Shown one piece after another: positions 34,272-46,891 of a stretch of 64,000 nt of DNA (positions are counted from its first letter, which is position 1; each line of letters begins with the position of its first letter). The translations under genes and the position numbers were made by a program. The notes beneath the pieces are model-generated. The model had not been told where the DNA came from, made no database searches, and was given only the letters and a program-made list of their open reading frames with translations. This DNA comes from Nageia nagi (Eukaryota; Pinophyta), in contig JBITNC010000001.1 in NCBI GenBank assembly GCA_050084985.1, positions 28,396,001 to 28,460,000 of the forward strand, written 5' to 3'.

Positions 34272-36870
34272 ATGTCTTTAGTTACAGGATCTATGAAAGA
34301 TAACCTCTACATTGTGGATCAAGTTCCATCAAAGATGTGTCTTACTTCTAGTGTGTGTTCTAAAGGTAATCTTTGGCACCATAATTTAGGGTACCTTAAC
34401 CACAAGAGTATTCAAGTCATGAAAGACCAAGAACTTATGGAAGGTTTGCCTTCAATTTCTCCTTCAATTGGTCTATGCGAGAAGTGCATTCTTGGAAATA
34501 TGCATATATAAAAGTTTGAAAAAGATAAGGAAACAAGATCATATCAACCTTTTCAACTTGTGCATTCAAATTTGATAGGTTTATTTCAAACTAAATTGCT
34601 TGGAGGAGCATCTTATGTCTTGACCTTCATTGATGAATTTAGTAGAATGACCTTTGGGTATCTACTTGAGCATAAGGATCAAACCTTTGAAAGTTTTAAG
34701 GTTTTTAAAACCTTTATTAAGAATCAAACTAACCTCAAAATCAATATGTTGAGATTAAATAATGGAGGAGAATATAATAGTAATGAGTTCAATGACTATT
34801 GTGCTAAGTATGGAATCAAGAGGCAATTTATAATTCCATACACTCCTTAGCAAAATAGTGTTGCTAAAAGGAAAAATAGAAAAATTATGGAGATGGCTAG
34901 ATGTATGTTGGGTAATATTTCTAAATTAATGTGGGGTGATGAGCATTACTATTTTCACCTTGAATAGGTGTCCCATAAAAGCCGTTTAGAGTAAAACTCC
35001 TTTTAAGGCATGGTCAAGAAGAAAACCTAACATTTATCACCTTAGAATGTTTGGTTGTGAAGCATTCTCCTACATTGTTTCTAAGAAAAAAAAAGTTAGA
35101 AAAAAGAGCTAAAAAATGCATCTTTTTGGTTTATGACAATCAACATAGAGGTTATAGGCTCTACTCTTCAACCTATAAAGTAGTATTCATTTCAAGGGAT
35201 GTAAAGTTCAATGAACTTCTTAAAGAATCTACTTCTAATGAGGATGTTGATGATCTAGAGGACTCTTTAGTTGCTCCTAGCTAGTTGGATATTGATATAG
35301 ACAAATCACCTTAGGAAAAAAATTCTCCAACATAAAGGGTAACAATAAGAATGACCTTGAACAAATCCTTAATTACCAATATTGATAACAAGCATGATCC
35401 CTCAACCTTAAAAGAAACTTTTAAGCATGAGTGTTGGATGGAAGCCATGAAAGTGGAGTATGAGGTGATTATAAAAAATAAAACTTGGGACTTGGTTCCT
35501 TATCCCAATGAAAAGAATGTGATTGGAAATAAGTAGATCTACAAAGTCAAGTTCAATTCAGTAGGATATATTGAGAAATACAAGGCAAGTTTATCAGCTA
35601 AAGGTTTTGCTTAGAAATACAATGTAGACTATGAGGAAACCTTTGCTCCTATGGAAAAGATGCCTACTATGAGAGTTATCCTTGCTCTTTTTATAGCTCA
35701 AGGATGGAATGGTTTTCAACTTGATATTAAGAGTGCATTTCTCAATGGTGACTTGGATGTGAAAATCTTCATGAATCAACTAGAAAGTTTTATTATGGAA
35801 GGTAAAGAGTCCTTTGTGTGCAAGATAAAGAAGTATTTTTTGGACTTAAGGAATTATCTTGATCTTGGTATAGAAAGATTTTAGGGTACTTTATAGACAT
35901 TAAATTCTCCAAGTGTTTTTTTGAATCTGATCTATATGTTCTCAATCAAGGGAAAGATGTGTTCTTGATTCTCCTTTATGTGGATGATATTTTAATTACT
36001 AAGGAAAATAATGAAATCATTCAAAAGTGCATATCCAAACTTAAGGCAATGTTTGAAATGATTGATCTTGGTCTCTTGCACTACTATCTTGGAATGCAAG
36101 TATATCAATACAATGATTGTACTTACCTTAGTCAATCTAAGTATATATCAAACATCCTACAAAAATTTGGAATGGAGGAGTGTAGATATGCTACAATACC
36201 AATTTCTCTTTGAATCATTATTTCTCTAAGGTCCAACTCTCAATGCTATAGCTTATAGGTAATTAATTGGTAGTCTTTTGTATTTGACTATATCTAGGCT
36301 AGATATTACCTTTGCAGTGAATTTGATGGCCTGATTAATGCAAAAAAATTATGTTGAGCACCTCAATGCTATTAAGAAAATCTTAAGGTATGTTGAAAGG
36401 ATAAGAATCTTGCTCTCAAGTATTCCAAGTTGCCCTCATTTATTCTCTCTAGATTCTTTGATTCTAACTATGGGGGAGATAGAGATGATAGGAAGTCAAC
36501 CCCTAGGTATGTGTTTAGCATTGGTTTAGGTGCTATCTCTTGGGCTTCCAAGAATTAGTCTACTATTTCTCTTTTCACCATAGAAATTGAATATCATACC
36601 ATGATTATTACAACCTAGGAAGCCATTTGGCTAAGGCATATTTTGAAATAAATTAGGTATGAGCAAGGTCACTCATCTTTGATCAAGGAGAAATCCATGC
36701 CCATTTTATCAAGGAGAAGGTTCTTGATGGCATCATACACCTAGAGTATTGTCCATTTACCTTAAACTTTGCTAATTTGTTCACCAAGCCCCTCATAGAA
36801 GCTTAATTTTGTAAGCTTAGGGATGCTATGGGGTTAGTGAAGTTGCCCTAAAGGAGGAGTGAAGTTTGAA
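34272..36870 (+). pseudogene. Pol remnant of copia element A
   Basis: Fragments in copia order. The integrase zinc finger comes first (DQVPSKMCL, GNLWHHNLGYLNHKSIQ, CEKCILG; 34290-34500). The integrase core follows (34560-34900), in which the second catalytic Asp is Asn (RLNNGGEYN) and the catalytic Glu is Lys (VAKRKN). RT follows with DIKSAFLNGDLD (about 35720) and LYVDDILIT with the Asp pair intact (35974-36000). RNase H traces (GGDRDDRKST-like, then LFTKPL-like) reach about 36840. Gag and protease are absent. Many stops and shifts make it non-functional. Confidence 0.88.
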
Positions 36871-37006
36871 TTATTGTTTTGAATTTATGTTTGTGATGAT
36901 AACTTCACCCCTAAGAGGATTTTATGCTATACAGTGTTATTTTTATTGTACACCTTTGTGGTAAGTTCACTCTACATGAGTAACTTATTATACAAATTGG
37001 CCAATC

Positions 37007-37210
37007 TAGCACTATTTAGTTATCCATGTATGAGGAACTCTTATGTGTCTTTTAGCACTATTTAGTTATCCATATGTGAGGAACTCGTATGTGCATACTC
37101 TATTTTTGGTCAATCTAGCACTATTCAGTTATCCATGTGTGAGGAACTCTTATGTGTCTTTTAGCACTATTCAATTATCCATATGTGAGGAATTTGTATG
37201 TGCATGATCT
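37007..37210 (+). repeat. Tandem repeat downstream of pol in copia element A
   Basis: A 109-bp unit occurs twice (37007 and 37116). Each unit is made of two related parts of about 46 bp starting TAGCACTATT-AGTTATCCAT (37007, 37053, 37116, 37162). It lies between the end of pol and the polypurine tract. Confidence 0.85.
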
Positions 37211-37663
37211 ATTTTGTAATGATAATCAACACATGTTTTATATACAATAAGTTACTATAATTTTTTTGGCATGGCATCTTCATGATGACTTATAGTGCAC
37301 CATTGATCAGTTCATGATGGAATTTGTGTGATTCATATATCCTTACTGATATGAATATGATGCATCTAGTTGATCTTGTTATTTGAGCTACTTATGACTT
37401 GCAAGTTCCTTTGAGATTGCAAGTTACTTACATCAGGTATGTAGGCTCTTGGAGACTTTTCATGAATTTCAATTGGATAACTACTTCATGTACATTGAAA
37501 TTGATTGTTGTTAATAATTGTATTTGAAAAAGTAGTGAGTCTCAAACTAGATCTTTTTTACTTCACAAATATATAAAAAGTTCTTATCTTTTTTGTATCT
37601 ATTTGGAGGAGAACTCTCTTACTTTCTCTCTTTCCTCTCTCTTATTCGCTCTATCCCAATATT

Positions 37664-37677
37664 GCATTAAGGGGGAG
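37664..37677 (+). other. Polypurine tract of copia element A
   Basis: GCATTAAGGGGGAG directly before the 3' LTR; copia element B has the identical motif. Confidence 0.9.
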
Positions 37678-38166
37678 TGTTGGAATGTATAATGCATTAT
37701 TATAAAGGTTATGTAATAATATTCTACATAAGTTCACTAATACTTAAGTATATCATTCGATAACTTAAGTATTTGAGTGAATATGATAATATAACTTGTC
37801 CTACACTCCATGTCATGAGCATGCCCCTTGGGTAAGAGGATGTTCATGTCATGCTTTTGTACATTGGATAAAAGGTTGTCTAAAGAGGGATTTTGGTCTA
37901 AAAATAGAAGGCTTCCTCTTTGTGATCATACACATCAATTTTATGGAGTAAAGTTATGTTATAGGATAGTGTTTAGGAGAAAAGAGTAGGAGGATTGTAA
38001 GAGTTCATATTGGTGAATGAAGTGAGATCTAGTTAGTGGATGTACTCCTAGTTGGAGGAACCACTTACATCTTGTGTTATCTTTGTGAGTTTGTTGGATG
38101 TGTACTGTGAGCTTTCATGTGATCTTATAAGTTTAGAGTTGTTCATGTTATAGTTTAATTCTATCA
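37678..38166 (+). repeat. 3' LTR of copia element A (489 bp)
   Basis: Direct repeat of 30372-30874 with TG and CA ends. Confidence 0.93.
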
Positions 38167-38990
38167 AAACCTAACCATAACCTTAATAATGACCTTTAAT
38201 TCATGACCATAACCATAACGACAACCATAACCCTTAAACTCAAACTATATGCCTTAACCCTTAAACCTTAGCTCATAAACCCTAACCCTAACCCCAAACC
38301 TTATCCCTAACCCCAAACCCTAACCCTTAAACCCTAATTATAACCCTTAAACCTAACCCCTAAATCCTAACCCAAACCCTTAACTCTTAAATCCTAACTT
38401 TAACCCCTAACCTTTAAATCCTAACCCCTAAACCCTAACCCTAAACCTAAACCCTAACTACAAATCATAACCCATAAGCTAAAGCCAAACCTATAACCCT
38501 TAAACCCTAATTGTAATCCTTAACTGTTAAAACCTAACCTCAAACCCCAACCCCTAATTCTTAAACCCTAACCCCTAATCGTAATGCTTAACCCAAACTA
38601 AATCATAACCATACCCACAAACTCTAACCTTTAACCCCTTTACCCTAACCCCTAGTGATTACCCCTAATCCAAACCCTTATTGCTTTAAAAATTATATTA
38701 TTTTAAAATTAAAATTTATAAAATTAAAATTATAACATATAAAATTATAACATTTATATTATTTTAAAATCAAAAAATTATTAAGTTATAATAAAATTAT
38801 ATATCATTTTAAAATTAAAAATGTATGTTGTTTAAAAAATTATAACCTTAAAATTTATTACCATAACCCCAATTGTAACCCTTAATCCTTAAAACCTAAA
38901 TATATAGAATTATAAATTATGATATATAAAATTTTAAAGTTTATATTATTTTAAAATTTATCATAACCATAACCCTAATTAAAATTGATT
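38167..38990. repeat. Degenerate telomere-like array, C-rich strand on plus (part 2)
   Basis: Continuation of 29885-30371. CCCTAAA/CCCTTAA-like units run to about 38680, followed by an AT-rich segment (AAATTAAAATTATAA type) similar to the one at 30015-30170, then more units. The reappearance of the same AT-rich segment suggests a longer composite repeat unit. Confidence 0.88.
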
Positions 38991-39988
38991 AAATTATAAT
39001 AAAATTTATATATTATTTATAATTTATATTATTTTAAAATATTAAAAATTATAAATACTATGAATGTGTTTTCAAATCCTATATTCACAAAGTAAAATTG
39101 CATATAATTTGACAAAATTGGAGCAAAATGTCTTAGGCAAGTTCATGACATCATACAATTTTGGATAACTTGAGCATCTAGGTATGTTGTTATATGTTTC
39201 TATTTATTTTCTATGTTTTTAAAGCAAAACTTTTAGTGTTCTAGTATAAAAAATATGTTTTTTAGTTCAAACTATAGTGTTTTTAGTAAAATTTATTTTT
39301 TTTAATAAAAATAATATATTTTCAAGAAAAACCCCTATGTTTTTTTTATACAAAACCCTAGTTTTTTAAAAAAATCTCATTTTTAACTTACAAAAATTTT
39401 GGAAAATTATATAGAAAATAGGTGATTTATGCTTACCTCTGCAAATATTTAAATAATTTGAAGAAATGATGAGAAAACTACTTCTCCTACAAAAGTAAAA
39501 ATAAATCGACAAATTAGGTAAAAAATGGATAAATTATGTTCAAATCTTTAAAAAACTTCAAAACATTTGGTAAAAAAACTTACTAGTAGCCTAAACCTTT
39601 CTCCCAAGAAAATACATCTCAAGTTTTAAAAAAATGACAAGAATGAAAGTGATAGGTTTGTCTTTTTAAATTTTTGTTAAGGTTAGTTTGATTTGATGCA
39701 CTTTATATATCAAGATCTACATCAAGAGTTGCATCATCTTGTAACTAATTTCTTTATGCTTGCTTCTTATGGTGTTAAGATGCATGTCATAGTTGTGTTA
39801 GAAATGATAAATAACATAAAAAAATTATAATACCAATATTTAATAATTAAAAAATATAAATATAAATATTAAAAAGTTATAAATATTAATAATTGAAAAA
39901 TTAATAATCATAAAGGAAAAAAATTATAAATATAAATATTAAAAATTTATAAATATTATAATTAAAAAAATACTAAATAAATAAAATT
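38991..39988. other. AT-rich spacer between opposed telomere-like arrays
   Basis: Very AT-rich with poly-A and poly-T runs and TATAAATATTAAAA-like repeats near 39830-39980. No gene is recognisable. To its left the telomere-like repeat is C-rich on plus, to its right G-rich. Confidence 0.6.
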
Positions 39989-40698
39989 TGGGGTTAGGGT
40001 TTAAGGGTTGGGGTTAGGGTTAAGGTAAGGGGTTTGGGCTAGGGTTTAAGGGTTGGGATTAGGGTTTAAGGGTTAAGGTTAAGGTAAGGGGTTTGGGTTA
40101 GGGTTTAGGTTTTAAAGGTTAGGGTTAAGGTTAGAATTACTATAAGGGGTTTAGGTTATAGGTTAGGGTTTAGGGGTAGGGTTAGAGGCTAGGGTTCAAG
40201 GTTTAGGGTTTATAGGTTTAGGGGTTATCATTAGAGGTTAGGGTAAGGGGTTTTAGTTAGGGGTTTGGGTTAGAGGTTAAGGTTTAGGGGTTAGGATTAG
40301 AGGTTATGGTTCAAGGGTTAGGGTTTAAAGGTTTAGGGATTAAGGTTCAAGGGTTAAGGTTTAAGGGTTAGGGTTCAAAAGTTATGGTTTAGGGGTTATG
40401 AATTAAGGGTTAAGGGTAAGGGTTTAGGTTGGGGTAATAAGTTAAGGGTTAGGATTAAGCTAAAGGATTTGGGTTAGGAGTTAGGTATTAGGGGTTTGGG
40501 TTAAAAGTTAGGATTAGGGTAAGGGTTTAGGGGTTAGGAGTTAGGGTTTAAGGTTTAGGGATTAAGGTTTAAGGGTTAGGGGTAAGATTAAGGGTTTTAG
40601 TTAGGAATAGGAGTTAAGGTAATGGGTTAAGGGTTAGGTATGAGGGGTTTGGGTTAGAGTTTAGGATTAAGGATTAGGGTTAAGGGTTAGGTTTTAGG
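39989..40698. repeat. Degenerate telomere-like array, G-rich strand on plus
   Basis: About 700 bp of GGGTTTA, GGGTTA and GGGTTTAAGG units. It is cut by a gypsy-like element at 40699 and continues as 24 bp at 45512-45535 and again at 54228-54412. Confidence 0.92.
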
Positions 40699-42438
40699 TG
40701 ATCCATAAACCCTAGTTACCTTGGCATTCTAAGGTCAACACAATAGATTCTCACACTTATCTATTTCTAAGTGCTTGCAAAATTTTTAATATTTAAGTAA
40801 TAATAAAACATAAAAATAATTACCAAAATAAATAAAAAAGAGAAATAATTCACCATAAAATGTGACATAAATATACCCTAGTTCATCCAATGTGAGTTAC
40901 ATCAAGTATGTTTGAACTATGATGAAAAGTGAGTACAATGTCATTATCTTAAGGCCTCCAATATCCAATGGAGTTTGATTTATAAGGCCATGAAAATCTC
41001 ACATAGTCTCTTAAATAAATCTCATGCTATGTTTGCAAAGAATTTTACATTCAATTGCTTATGCTTTCACTCGTATAACATCTCTCCTAATTCCCTCTAA
41101 AAAATGTACTCACAATTCCACTCTTGGAATTTTAATAATAAGAATTCTCTCCTTGAATTTTATTTTACATTTACATTCTCCCTAAGTCTCTTTTCATAAC
41201 ACCAAGGAGATTAAAAATGGGATAATAGTGGTTACAACAATAATACCAAACTTGGTATTTTTACCCTTTACAAATATTTGCTATATCATCTTTACAATAT
41301 TCTCCTTCATTTGTATTCTAATAGCATCCCATCTCCTTGAATTTAGGATCTCCATTTAGTTGGTCAATAATTTTTTTTAATGTTATATTTTATTTACTAT
41401 TAAAAATACATAACAAACTATATTTAAATGCCATATCAAATCAAATATTAAACCAACATACTAAAATAATACCAATATTGTTATAGTGGGTGAACTCCAT
41501 AAATTAGTGCCCCTTGACCCTATTGTTATAAAAAAGAGGGTTTAAATCATATTTTCTTGATGCATATCTTCACATGTACATGACTTCCAAGTTCCATGTA
41601 TTCATTGGTTGGTGGTTAGTGTTAGTCAGTGTACAACAAGGAAGTTTTCTCAGGTGGCTTGGACAATAAATAATTCACCTTAGATGATGTCTCCATCACT
41701 AGTAGCTTTTGGTCAATGATGAGACTCCATGAGGTTGCTATCCTCCTTCATGTTATTGATAGGTCCTCATGTTAGCTACCAAATTGGGCCCTTTCCACAT
41801 GTAGACAAATTTTGTTGAGTGGTCAGGAAACTATCAATTTTTGATAGGTAATTCCATAGGTATGTGGGAAATCTCCCTCCTTATACATGGTAAATCTTCA
41901 AGGTGGGGTCCTCCTTATTGTGAGCATAATATTTTTAACCTAATTGTGGCCATTTTCACTTGACATCAATGGCAATTCTTGTTGATATATGAAATAATTA
42001 ATGGATGCCTACATAATTCATACTTGATGTCCACCATGTTTAACCATCATCCACCTTTATTTTTTGTGCCTTTGCTTTGTACATAGCATGTACATGTATG
42101 GAGGCTCATTGATAAACTCTATTAAACTTAACATATTTTACAATTAACACTAATTAGGTTGCCATATTGGAGTTTGGTCCCCTCCAATGGAAATTTAAAT
42201 GGTGTTAAAATTTAAATATTATCCTTTTTGATTTAATTTGAAAAAATAATAATCTTTGATTATTATTTTTTCAAAATTTTAAGGAGTGAAAACTTATTGA
42301 CCTTAGCTCCATTTTTATCATCATTCAAAGTATCAAGATATTGGAGAATAGGACTTTGTCATAGAGCACATAAATATAGAAAAAGAGGATCTTCAGTTTT
42401 GTATCTTTTTAATGCATTTGAAAATCTATTTCAAATCA
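40699..42438 (-). repeat. 3' LTR of the non-autonomous element (1740 bp)
   Basis: Direct repeat of 43774-45511; plus-strand ends are TGATCC and AAATCA. No coding content is recognised. Confidence 0.85.
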
Positions 42439-42451
42439 CCTTTTGCCCCTT
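42439..42451 (-). other. Polypurine tract of the non-autonomous element
   Basis: The minus strand reads AAGGGGCAAAAGG immediately before the 3' LTR. Confidence 0.8.
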
Positions 42452-42769
42452 AGGGGGCTTTTGGTCCACAAAATTTTTACTCAAATATTAGGTGTAGCGA
42501 AGACTTAATAATCAACTTTAAGATCCATTTAGGTTTCATACTTTTTGAATTATTCCATGCTTCTCTTGCTTGTAATTCAGATTTGTTAAATTTTTTGCCA
42601 TGGCAAGGCTTTTTCTCACACTATTTTACTATACTTTCTAATCCAAGTGAACTTAACAATGCTGTAACTATGACTTAAATAAATAATAATAATCCAAAAT
42701 ATTAGATAATAGATTAAAAGTAAATTTTACCAATCTTAAGCATGGGAAAAATTGCTTCATAATTTGCTT

Positions 42770-43665
42770 TTATGATGAAGGCATTTTGACTACTCGCTTC
42801 TCTAGTTTTGTTTGAACCACACCAACCAATAGAGATGGGTTAGTCTTTCTTTGGTGAGATTGAATTATAAACTTTACCCCTTCCTTTACAAGGTGATATT
42901 GATTCTCCTCTTGATGAAGCACTATCTTCCTATCAAATAAATACATACTACCAAGCATAATACCATGTAACCCTAATAGTAAAACATCCACCAATACATC
43001 ATCAATAAACTATAAACTAATTACAAATCTTAATTTCCCCATTACCAATGATCCAAATATAGGGACAAGGATGTGAAATCATTGGTAATCCCAAACTAGC
43101 AACAAGATTTTTAGTAATTAAATTCGATAATGATGTAGGATCTATAAGAGCATCAAATTTTACCTACTTTGCTTGTACCTTCACATAAAATAACTCCTCT
43201 CATTGAATTTGTGAACAAGGACTTCAAATTCCCATAAAGGTCACCTTCTTCTCAAGTCCATCACATCCAACTTTCATAACTATAAAAGGATTCTCTTTCT
43301 TTCTATACACCTTGATGGTTTTAGAATTCTTGAGATCTTTGAATTTCTTTGGCTATAAATTTGGATGAAAATTCTAGCATTAACTCTTGATATGGCCTCT
43401 TTTATTAAAGAAGTAATAAGATCTCTTATCCTTATCCTTCATAAGCCAACATTTTTAACACCACAAAGATGCTGTTTCATATCACCAACACTTAATGATG
43501 TAGAAGCTTTAGAAATAATAATTTCATTTCCTCCTACTTTAGCATGATCACCAAGTTTTCTTTGATTCTCCAACTCATCAATTCTCTTGGCCATTTTCTT
43601 CAAGATTATTTTCAACTAAAATTATTTTTCCTATAGTTCACTAATAATTATCTCTATACTCATGA
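42770..43665 (-). pseudogene. Gag-protease remnant of the non-autonomous element
   Basis: The gag part shows a short helical stretch (MAKRIDELENQ, about 43560-43600) and a wrecked zinc knuckle in which FNKRGHIKS and a final Cys survive but the first two Cys are aromatic (about 43385-43425). The protease part reads ALIDPTSLSNLITKNLVASL (about 43110-43165), corresponding to the gypsy block L-x-D-x-G-S-x-x-N-x-I-S; the Gly-Ser is changed. The C-terminal part (42770-42994, 74 codons open) carries GIMLGSMYLFDRK and ENQYHLVKEG, matching the flap and tail of this protease type. No RT or integrase is present. Confidence 0.7.
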
Positions 43666-43759
43666 TAGAAAAATTACACTTGCAAAAATATTAGTAGTCC
43701 AAAAATAAGCAAACTAAAACACCCAATATTGCTCAATAATTAATTCATAACATAAACTA

Positions 43760-43770
43760 CTTTGATACCA
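43760..43770 (-). other. Primer-binding site of the non-autonomous element
   Basis: The minus strand reads TGGTATCAAAG three bases from the 5' LTR, a decayed or variant initiator tRNA-Met complement. Confidence 0.75.
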
Positions 43771-43773
43771 ACT

Positions 43774-45511
43774 TGAACCTTAAACCTTAGTAATATTGGA
43801 ATTCTAAGGTCAACACAACAAATTCTCATACTTATCTATTTCCAAGTGCTTGCAAAGATTTTAATAATTTAGCAATTATAAAATACAAAATAATTACCAA
43901 ATTAAATGAAAGAGAGAAATCATTCACCATAAAATATGACATTGATATACCCTAGTTCACCTAATATGGGTTACATCCAACATATTTGAACTATGGTAAA
44001 AGTGAGTATAATGTTGTTATCTCAAGGCCTTCAATATCCAAATGGATTTTGCCTTCTAATGTCACAACAATCTCATTAGTCTCCCAAATAACTCTCATAC
44101 TATGTTTGCATGGAATTTTACATTGCTTATAATTTCACTAGCATAGCATCTCTCCTAACTTCCTCTAAGAAATGGGCTCACAATTCCACTCTTGGAATTT
44201 TACTAACAAGAATTCTCTCCTTGAATTCTAGTTTATCCATCCACTCTCCCTAAGTCTCCTTTTATAACACTAAGGAGATTAAAAAATTGGATAATAGTGG
44301 TTACAACAATAATACCAACCTTGGTATTTTTTCCCTTTACAAATATTTTCTCTATCCTCTTAACAAAATTCTTGTAGCATTCCATCTCCTTGATTTTAGG
44401 GTCTCCATTTAGTTTATGAATAGTTTATTTTAATATTAAATTTCATTTACTATTAAAAATACATAACAAATATATTTAAACACCATATCAAATCAAATAT
44501 TAAACCAACATCCTAAAATAATATCAATATTGCCATAGTGGGTGAACTCCATAAATTGGTGCCACTTGGCACTATTGTTACTAAAAAGAGGGATCAAATA
44601 CCATTTTCCCAATGCATATCTCCAAATGTACATGACTTCTAAGTTTTATACATTCATTGGATGGAAGTTAGTATTGGTTGGTTTAAAACAAGTAAGTTTT
44701 GTTAGGTGGCTTAAATGAAAATGCTAATGGTAAGTAGTTTACCTTGGATGATGTCTCCACCACTAGTAACTTCTGCTTAATGATAGGTCCTCCATGAGGT
44801 TGCTATCTTCCTCGATATTATTGATAGGCCCTCACATTAGCTTCAAAATTGGTGCCTTTTCACATATTGATGGAGTTTGTTCATTAGTCAAGAAAGTATC
44901 AATTTTTGACAAGCAGTTCCCTAGATGCATGGGAGGTCTCCTCATTTTACATAATATATCCTTAAGGAATTTTTCTCCTCATTGTAGGCATGGTCATTTC
45001 AAACTTGTTGTAGCCTTTTTCACCTAACATCAATGAAAATTATTAGTGATAAGGTGATCTTTCAAATGATCGATGGGTCCCTTTGTAATGCATATGTGAA
45101 ATCCACCATGTTTAACTATTTTCCATCTTCATTTTGTGTGCCTTCCCTTTGTACATATCATATACATGTATGGAGGCTCATCGATCAACTCTATTAGCCT
45201 CAACATACTTTGCAATCAACACTGACTAGGTCACTACCTTAGAGTTTGGTTCCCACCAATGGAATTTTAAATGGTGTTAAAATTTAAATATTTCCCTTTT
45301 CAATTTAATTTGAAAAAATAATAATCATATACTATTATTTTCTTTGAAACTTCAAGGAGTGATAACTTATTGAGCTTAGCTCTATTTTTATCATCGATCA
45401 AAGCATCTAGATCCTAGAGAAGATTAATTCCTCCAATAGCACATAACTATAGAAAAAGAGGAACTTTATGTTTTCATGTTTTTAATGCATCTAAAAATCC
45501 ATTTTGAATAA
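43774..45511 (-). repeat. 5' LTR of the non-autonomous element (1738 bp)
   Basis: Direct repeat of 40699-42438. Its outer end has lost the expected CA on the plus strand. Confidence 0.85.
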
Positions 45512-45535
45512 TTAAGGGTTAGGGTTTAAGGTTTG

Positions 45536-46026
45536 TGAAGGAGTTAGATCTAGACTAATCCTCAAGGTCCAAGATTATAGAAAACTCAATCATTCAACAT
45601 CTACAAGCTAATAACACCATTCACATAAGATAACACAAATATAATGTGGTTCCTCCCTCCTTGGGAGTACATCCACAACTAGATCTCAATTCTCAATCTA
45701 TGCACCCTCTTACTACAATTCCTTTCTCTCCTACACAAACTAGTAGAGTAATCTTACTCCAAAAACTTAGTTATGTTACAAGAGGAGAGGCCCTGTATTT
45801 ATAGCATGATAGCACCTCCCTAACCTCCCTTTAACCCAAGGGTAAGGTTAGGGTTACAATAAATGTATTACCTAACTTTAACCTACCAACTAACCACATG
45901 GTAAGGTCAAAGTCTACATAATAAAGAATTCAATTAATCCCCTAAGGTATCTACATATCCTTTAAGTGATTAATTGAATTTACAAGGAGTTTAGATATTC
46001 ACAATATTTCATTACAAATTCTAACA
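45536..46026 (-). repeat. 3' LTR of copia element B (491 bp)
   Basis: Direct repeat of 53737-54227. It contains GGGTAAGGTTAGGGTTAC (about 45839-45856), a short telomere-like stretch kept in both LTRs. TATA-like TATAAATA on the minus strand lies at 45796-45803. Confidence 0.95.
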
Positions 46027-46040
46027 CTCCCCCTTAATGC
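46027..46040 (-). other. Polypurine tract of copia element B
   Basis: GCATTAAGGGGGAG on the minus strand, identical to that of copia element A. Confidence 0.9.
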
Positions 46041-46520
46041 AATATTGGGATAGAGAGTAGAAGAGAGAAGAGAGAGAGTAAGAGAGAGTTCTCCTCCATA
46101 GAGATACAAGTGGAGATGAGAACATTTACATATTTGAGAATCTTTTTGAGAACTAGTTTGAGACTCACTACATTACCATTTGACAAAAATGGTTTACAAT
46201 ACAATCATTAACCACAACTAGTTTCACTGTACATAGTAGTCAATCAACTTTAAGCTGACATGTGAGTCTCCATGAGCTTGCTTACACAAGGTGAGTAACC
46301 TACATTTCTGAAGAAGATCCTGCATGCTACAAGCAACTCATGAACAAAATCAGTTAGATGCATCATATATTTACTTTATTAAATAGGAGAATCAAATAAT
46401 GCCATCTTATAAATAACTAATCAATGGTGCACTATAAGTCATCACAGAGATGCCAAGCCATCACTCATAGTCACTTGTATATAGACATGTGTTGATTATT
46501 AATAGAGCATAAAAAATTGT

Positions 46521-46830
46521 ACAACAAGTTTCTCACACAGAGCAAACTTACCATGGAGGTATAAAATGTACAAGAAGTTCCTCACACAGAGCGAACTTAC
46601 CATAGAGGTTTATCAATTATATGCTCAAAAAATTATACAACAAGTTTCTCACATAGAGCAAACTTACCACGAAGGTATAACATGTACAAGTTTCTCACAT
46701 AGAGCAAACTTACCATGAAGGTATAAAATGTACAACAAGTTTCTCATGCAGAGCAAACTTACCATGGAGGTATAAAATGTACAACAAATTTCTCACGCAG
46801 AGCAAACTTACCACAGAGGTATATCATAAT
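46521..46830 (-). repeat. About 50-bp tandem repeat downstream of pol in copia element B
   Basis: Six imperfect units starting ACAACAAGTTTCTCACACAG on plus (46521, 46570, 46637, 46686, 46732, 46791). The array lies between the end of pol and the polypurine tract. Its sequence is unrelated to the repeat at the same place in copia element A. Confidence 0.88.
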
Positions 46831-46891
46831 CAACACTATATAACAACAAAAAAGGCCTCTTAGAGGTGAAGTTGTCATCACTAACAAAAGT

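Larger units (their letters stand above)
30372..38166 (+). mobile_element. Copia element A, decayed, inserted in telomere-like repeat
   Basis: The LTRs (503 and 489 bp), primer-binding site, polypurine tract and pol fragments define a Ty1/copia element. The target duplication is nearly perfect: AACCC left (30367-30371) and AAACC right (38167-38171), one mismatch. The first 120 bp of the LTRs differ at about 10 sites by eye. The 5' LTR has lost its TG (now TA). Compared with its relative at 45536-54227, gag and protease are missing and a 3.4-kb leader runs almost to the integrase zinc finger. Leader, PBS and PPT surroundings are shared with that relative, so both belong to one family. Confidence 0.93.
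40699..45511 (-). mobile_element. Non-autonomous gypsy-like LTR element with 1.74-kb LTRs
   Basis: Two direct repeats of 1740 and 1738 bp enclose only 1335 bp. On the minus strand there is a primer-binding site next to the right LTR and a polypurine tract next to the left one, so these are LTRs and not a segmental duplication. The target duplication is TTAGG (40694-40698) against TTAAG (45512-45516), one mismatch. A sampled 175-bp part of the LTRs differs at about 25 sites by eye, so it is the oldest insertion in the block. The interior carries only decayed gag and protease, as in TR-GAG or LARD-like elements that depend on a partner for RT and integrase. Confidence 0.85.

Noticed and set aside
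40699-45511. Simple segmental duplication of about 1.74 kb
   Set aside because: A primer-binding site and polypurine tract lie at the correct inner edges and a near-perfect target duplication lies outside, which indicates LTRs.
46521-46830. CRISPR-like array
   Set aside because: Units are contiguous tandem copies without distinct spacers and lie in a plant retrotransposon.
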